NCBI GenBank assembly: GCA_000430305.1
Contig: ASZZ01000003.1
Coordinates: forward strand, 1 to 64,000
DNA length: 64,000 bases
Direction of reading: 5' to 3'
DNA from: Streptococcus mitis 17/34
Lineage (GTDB): Bacteria > Bacillota > Bacilli > Lactobacillales > Streptococcaceae
Shown here: piece by piece, positions 59,993-64,000 of the stretch
Layout: the number at the start of each line of letters is the position of its first letter
How positions within the stretch are numbered: the first letter of the stretch is position 1
Notes under the pieces: model-generated
What the model was told of the DNA's origin: nothing
Databases searched by the model: none
What the model saw: the letters and a program-made list of their open reading frames with translations, nothing else
Translations under genes and position numbers: made by a program

Positions 59993-61875
59993 ATGAAAAA
60001 GAAATTAACTAGTTTAGTACTTGCAGGCGCTTTTTTAGGTTTGTCATGGTATGGAAATGTTCAAGCTCAAGAAAGTTCAGGAAATAAAATTCACTTTATC
60101 AATGTTCAAGAAGGTGGCAGTGATGCGATTATTCTTGAAAGCAATGGGCATTTTGCATGGTGGATACAGGAGAAGATTATGATTTCCCAGATGGAAGTGA
60201 TTCTCGCTATCCATGGAGAGAAGGAATTGAAACGTCTTATAAGCATGTTCTGACAGACCGTGTCTTTCGTCGTTTGAAGGAATTGGGTGTCCAAAAACTT
60301 GATTTTATTTTGGTGACCCATACCCACAGTGATCATATTGGAAATGTTGATGAATTACTGTCTACCTATCCAGTTGACCGAGTCTATCTTAAAAAATATA
60401 GTGATAATCGTATTACTAATTCTGAACGTTTATGGGATAATCTGTATGGCTATGATAAGGTTTTACAGACTGCCGCCGAAAAAGGTGTTTCAGTTATTCA
60501 AAATATCACACAAGGGGATGCTCATTTTCAGTTTGGGGACATGGATATTCAGCTCTATAATTATGAAAATGAAACTGATTCATCGGGTGAATTAAAGAAA
60601 ATTTGGGATGATAATTCCAATTCCCTGATTAGTGTGGTAAAAGTCAATGGCAAGAAAATTTATCTTGGGGGCGACTTAGATAATGTTCATGGAGCAGAAG
60701 ACAAGTACGGTTCTCTCATTGGAAAAGTTGATTTGATGAAGTTTAACCATCACCATGATACCAACAAATCAAATACCAAGGATTTCATCAGAAATTTGAG
60801 TCCGAGTTTGATTGTTCAAACTTCGGATAGTCTACCTTGGAAAAATGGTGTTGATAGTGAGTATGTTAATTGGCTCAAAGAACGAGGAATTGAGAGAATC
60901 AATGCAGCCAGCAAAGACTATGATGCGACAGTTTTTGATATTCGACAAGACGGATTTGTCAATATTTCGACCTCCTACAAGCATATTCCAAGTTTTCAAG
61001 CTGGTTGGCATAAGAGTGCATATGGAAATTGGTGGTATCAAGCGCCTGATTCTACAGGAGAATATGCTGTCGGTTGGAATGAAATCGAAGGTGAATGGTA
61101 TTACTTCAACCAAACGGGTATCTTGTTACAGAATCAGTGGAAAAAATGGAACAATCGTTGGTTTTATTTGACAGACTCTGGTGTTTCTGCTAAAAATTGG
61201 AAGAAAATTGATGGAATCTGGTATTATTTCAACAAAGAAAACCAGATGGAAATTGGTTGGATAAATACTGGAGGTCAGAATTATTATTTATCCAAGGATG
61301 GTTCGCTGCAAACAGGTTGGCTTCAATATAAAGGTCAATGGTATTACTTTGCTCAATCAGGGGAAATGAAAACGGGTTGGGTAAAAGATAAAGAAACCTG
61401 GTACTATATGGATTCTACTGGTATCATGAAGACAGGCGAGATAGAAGTTGCTGGTCATCATTACTATCTAGAAGATTCAGGAGCTATGAAGCAAGGCTGG
61501 CTTAAAAAGGCAAACGATTGGTATTTCTACAAGGAAGATGGTTCACGAGCCGTGGGTTGGATCAAGGACAAGGATAAATGGTACTTCTTGAAAGAAAATG
61601 GTCAATTACTTGTGAACGGCAAGACGCCAGAAGGTTATACTGTTGATTCAAGTGGTGCCTGGTTAGTGGATGTTCCGGTTGAGAAATCTGCTACAACTAG
61701 AGATACAAGTAACTCAGAAATAAAAGAATCCAGTGAAGTAGTGAAAAAAGATCTTGAAAATAGAGAAACGAGTCAACATGAAGATGTTACAAGTTCTTCA
61801 ACTAGTCAAGATTTGACTTCAGTAATTTCGCAAAGCTCTGAAACGGGTGCAAACAAATCGGAATCAGAACAGTAG
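59993..61875 (+). CDS. cbpE: Choline-binding phosphorylcholine esterase CbpE/Pce (one frameshift as sequenced)
   Basis: Restored length 627 residues. Signal peptide about 1-25. The metallo-beta-lactamase catalytic domain (about 30-310) has zinc ligands THTHSDHIG near 88, GGDLDN near 203 and FNHHHD near 228. About ten aromatic choline-binding repeats of about 20 residues follow (GWxxxxxxWYYF). A Ser/Thr/Glu-rich tail ends in NKSESEQ. It removes phosphorylcholine from teichoic acid and is attached by its choline repeats. At 60157 one A is missing (GCATGG; GCAATGG gives HFAMVDTGEDY), which breaks the frame after residue 55. It starts 2 bp after rluD. Confidence 0.92.
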
Positions 61876-61876
61876 T

Positions 61877-61906
61877 AAAAAAGAAGGTTTTAGGGCCTTC
61901 TTTTTC
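61877..61906 (+). terminator. Terminator of the lspA-rluD-cbpE operon
   Basis: AAAAAAGAAGG pairs with CCTTCTTTTT around TTTTAGGG. Confidence 0.8.
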
Positions 61907-61940
61907 CTATCAACTCTTTTCTATTTCCTGTCATTCATGT

Positions 61941-61946
61941 TATAAT
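61941..61946 (+). promoter_or_regulatory. proBA promoter -10
   Basis: TATAAT at 61941-61946 with only a weak -35 (TTTCTA). Transcription would start near 61953, so the in-frame ATG at 61955 has no leader, while ATG 61976 has GGAGTGAG before it. Confidence 0.55.
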
Positions 61947-61975
61947 GGATAAATATGAAGAATCGGAGTGAGACT

Positions 61976-63084
61976 ATGAAATACAAACGGATTGTCTTTA
62001 AGGTGGGGACTTCTTCTCTGACGAATGAGGATGGAAGTTTATCACGTAGTAAGGTAAAGGCTATTACCCAGCAGTTGGCTATGTTGCACGAGGCTGGTCA
62101 TGAATTGATTTTGGTGTCATCAGGTGCCATTGCGGCTGGTTTTGGAGCCTTAGGATTTAAAAAGCGTCCGACTAAGATTGCTGATAAACAAGCTTCAGCA
62201 GCGGTAGGGCAAGGGCTTTTGTTGGAAGAATACACGACCAATCTTCTCTTGCGCCAAATCGTTTCTGCACAAATCTTGCTGACCCAGGATGATTTTGTGG
62301 ATAAGCGCCGTTATAAAAATGCCCATCAAGCTTTGTCGGTTCTACTTAGCCGTGGTGCGATTCCTATCATCAACGAGAATGACAGTGTCGTTATTGATGA
62401 ACTCAAGGTTGGAGACAATGACACTCTAAGTGCCCAAGTAGCGGCCATGGTCCAAGCAGACCTTTTGGTTCTCTTGACAGATGTGGACGGTCTCTATACT
62501 GGAAATCCTAATTCAGATCCCAAAGCCAAACGATTGGAGAAAATTGAGACCATCAATCGTGAAATTATTGATATGGCTGGTGGAGCTGGCTCGTCAAATG
62601 GAACTGGGGGCATGTTAACAAAAATCAAGGCTGCGACTATTGCGACAGAATCAGGAGTTCCTGTTTATATCTGTTCATCATTGAAGGCTGATGCTATGAT
62701 AGAGGCGGCTGAGGAGACCAAGGATGGTTCCTACTTTGTTGCGCAAGAGAAAGGACTTCGTACCCAGAAACAATGGCTGGCCTTCTATGCTCAGAGCCAA
62801 GGTTCTATTTGGTTGATAAAGGGGCTGCAGAAGCTCTCTCTCAACATGGAAAGAGTCTTCTCCTATCTGGTGTAGTTGATGCAGAAGGAACCTTTTCTTA
62901 CGGTGATATCGTGACAGTATTTGACAAGGAAAGTGGAAAATCACTTGGAAAAGGGCGTGTGCAATTTGGAGCATCTGCTTTGGAGGATATGTTGCGTTCT
63001 CAAAAAGCCAAGGGTGTCTTGATTCACCGTGACGATTGGATTTCCATTACTCCTGAAATCCAACTACTCTTTACAGAATTTTAG
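61976..63084 (+). CDS. proB: Glutamate 5-kinase ProB (one frameshift as sequenced)
   Basis: Restored length 369 residues from ATG 61976 ([15 protein letters not shown]). Amino-acid kinase domain: [23 protein letters not shown] near 49, INENDSV near 130, DGLYTGNPN near 170, [12 protein letters not shown] near 212. A C-terminal PUA domain follows. The frame breaks at 62811: ATTTGGTTG should be ATTTGGGTTG, one G short, after which [19 protein letters not shown] is read to 63084. It makes gamma-glutamyl phosphate, the first step of proline synthesis. Confidence 0.92.
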
Positions 63085-63093
63085 AGGTAAACT

Positions 63094-64000
63094 ATGGTAA
63101 GTACACAAGAACAATTTGAACAGGTACAGGCTGTTAAAAAATCGATTAACACAGCTAGTGAAGATGTGAAAAACCAAGCCTTGCTAGCAATGGCTGATCA
63201 CTTAGTGGCTGCTACTGAGGAAATTTTAGCGGCTAATGCTCTCGATATGGCAGCAGCCAAGGGTAAAATCTCAGATGTGATGCTGGATCGTCTTTATTTG
63301 GATGCGGGACGTATAGAAGCGATGGCAACTGGGATTCGTGAAGTGGTTGCTTTACCAGATCCAATCGGTGAAGTTCTAGAAACCAGTCATCTTGAAAATG
63401 GTTTGGTTATCACCAAGAAACGGGTGGCGATGGGGGTCATCGGTATTATCTATGAAAGCCGTCCAAATGTGACGTCTGATGCGGCTGCTTTGGCTCTCAA
63501 GAGTGGAAATGCGGTTGTTCTTCGTAGTGGTAAGGACGCCTATCAAACAGCCCATGCCATTGTCACAGCTTTAAAGAAGGGCTTGGAGACGACTACTATT
63601 CACCCAGATGTGATTCAACTGGTGGAAGATACCAGCCGAGAAAGTAGCTATGCCATGATGAAGGCCAAGGGATATCTAGACCTTCTCATTCCTCGTGGAG
63701 GGGCTGGCTTAATCAATGCCGTGGTTGAAAATGCTATCGTACCTGTTATTGAGACAGGAACTGGGATTGTCCATGTTTATGTGGACAAGGATGCAGACGA
63801 AGACAAGGCGTTGTCTATCATCAACAATGCCAAAACCAGTCGTCCTTCTGTATGTAATGCCATGGAGGTCCTTCTCGTTCATGAAGACAAGGCAGCAAGC
63901 TTCCTTCCTCGCTTGGAGCAAGTTCTAGTTACAGAGCGTAAGGAAGCTGGACTGGAGCCAATTCAATTCCGCTTGGATAGCAAAGCAAGCCAATTCGTTT
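63094..64000 (+). CDS. proA: Gamma-glutamyl phosphate reductase ProA (partial, 3' end outside window)
   Basis: 302 complete codons are visible from ATG 63094 ([17 protein letters not shown]) behind TAGAGGTAAAC; the frame is open to the window edge. Aldehyde-dehydrogenase-like fold: [20 protein letters not shown] near 110, [16 protein letters not shown] near 132, [10 protein letters not shown] near 198, and the catalytic Cys in [14 protein letters not shown] near 255. It acts right after ProB in proline synthesis; the gap is 9 bp. Confidence 0.95.
   Translation, partial: MVSTQEQFEQVQAVKKSINTASEDVKNQALLAMADHLVAATEEILAANALDMAAAKGKISDVMLDRLYLDAGRIEAMATGIREVVALPDPIGEVLETSHLENGLVITKKRVAMGVIGIIYESRPNVTSDAAALALKSGNAVVLRSGKDAYQTAHAIVTALKKGLETTTIHPDVIQLVEDTSRESSYAMMKAKGYLDLLIPRGGAGLINAVVENAIVPVIETGTGIVHVYVDKDADEDKALSIINNAKTSRPSVCNAMEVLLVHEDKAASFLPRLEQVLVTERKEAGLEPIQFRLDSKASQFV

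Overview
The window is chromosomal DNA of a mitis-group Streptococcus (S. mitis / S. pneumoniae / S. oralis neighbourhood). The evidence is low-GC DNA, TGnTATAAT extended -10 promoters, an LPXTG surface protein, a choline-binding phosphorylcholine esterase (CbpE/Pce, which needs choline-decorated teichoic acid), four RUP-like intergenic repeats, and close protein-level resemblance to remembered pneumococcal proteins. I see no rRNA, tRNA, CRISPR array, prophage or intact IS.

Layout. 1-1.1 kb: 3' end of a repeat-rich LPXTG protein. 1.3-7.6 kb: hemW, a thioesterase, nagD and a membrane protein, then spx, a UPF0223 gene, an IMPase-like phosphatase and an rRNA methyltransferase; an inverted pair of RUP-like elements brackets spx to rsmF. 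7.9-12.9 kb: a second-type pst phosphate operon with two PstB subunits and PhoU. 13-16.8 kb: an amino-acid-binding lipoprotein, a MocR-type regulator, alsD and a YhfC-type membrane protein. 16.9-21.7 kb: murB and potABCD, with an unassigned structured leader between murB and potA. 21.8-25.5 kb: a small broken membrane-protein gene, then a T-box leader driving a LURP-one-like gene and alaS. 25.6-31.1 kb: cytoplasmic alpha-amylase, an ABC exporter and a U32 protein (TrhP1 type). 31.3-40 kb: dinG, rodA, a DJ-1/PfpI gene, an HAD gene, gyrB and ezrA. 40-49 kb: DUF1827, Nudix, WYL regulator, GyrI-like, clpE with a CtsR operator, ykuJ, a polar amino-acid ABC transporter, folD and nnrD. 49-56 kb: dacA (PBP3), an AI-2E-type exporter, tuf, a DEAD-box helicase, a Gfo/Idh oxidoreductase and a YoaK protein. 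56-64 kb: L21 leader-rplU-prp-rpmA, a LysR regulator-lspA-rluD-cbpE cluster, and proB-proA (proA runs off the end).

Functionally it is mostly core genome: envelope and division (murB, rodA, ezrA, dacA, lspA, cbpE), translation (alaS, tuf, rplU, rpmA, prp, rluD, rsmF), nutrient uptake (pst, pot, gln) and stress control (spx, clpE/CtsR).

The most striking property is a cluster of short indels. From about 31 kb onward at least nine genes are frameshifted (dinG, gyrB, nudix, clpE, tuf, DEAD helicase, Gfo/Idh, cbpE, proB), including genes the cell cannot live without. In each case both halves are otherwise intact. This reads as sequence error rather than decay, and I annotate the restored gene spans. 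The best candidates for real biology are the potA leader RNA, apparently leaderless genes under TGnTATAAT promoters, a PstB subunit lacking the H-loop histidine, and a MocR regulator lacking the PLP lysine.
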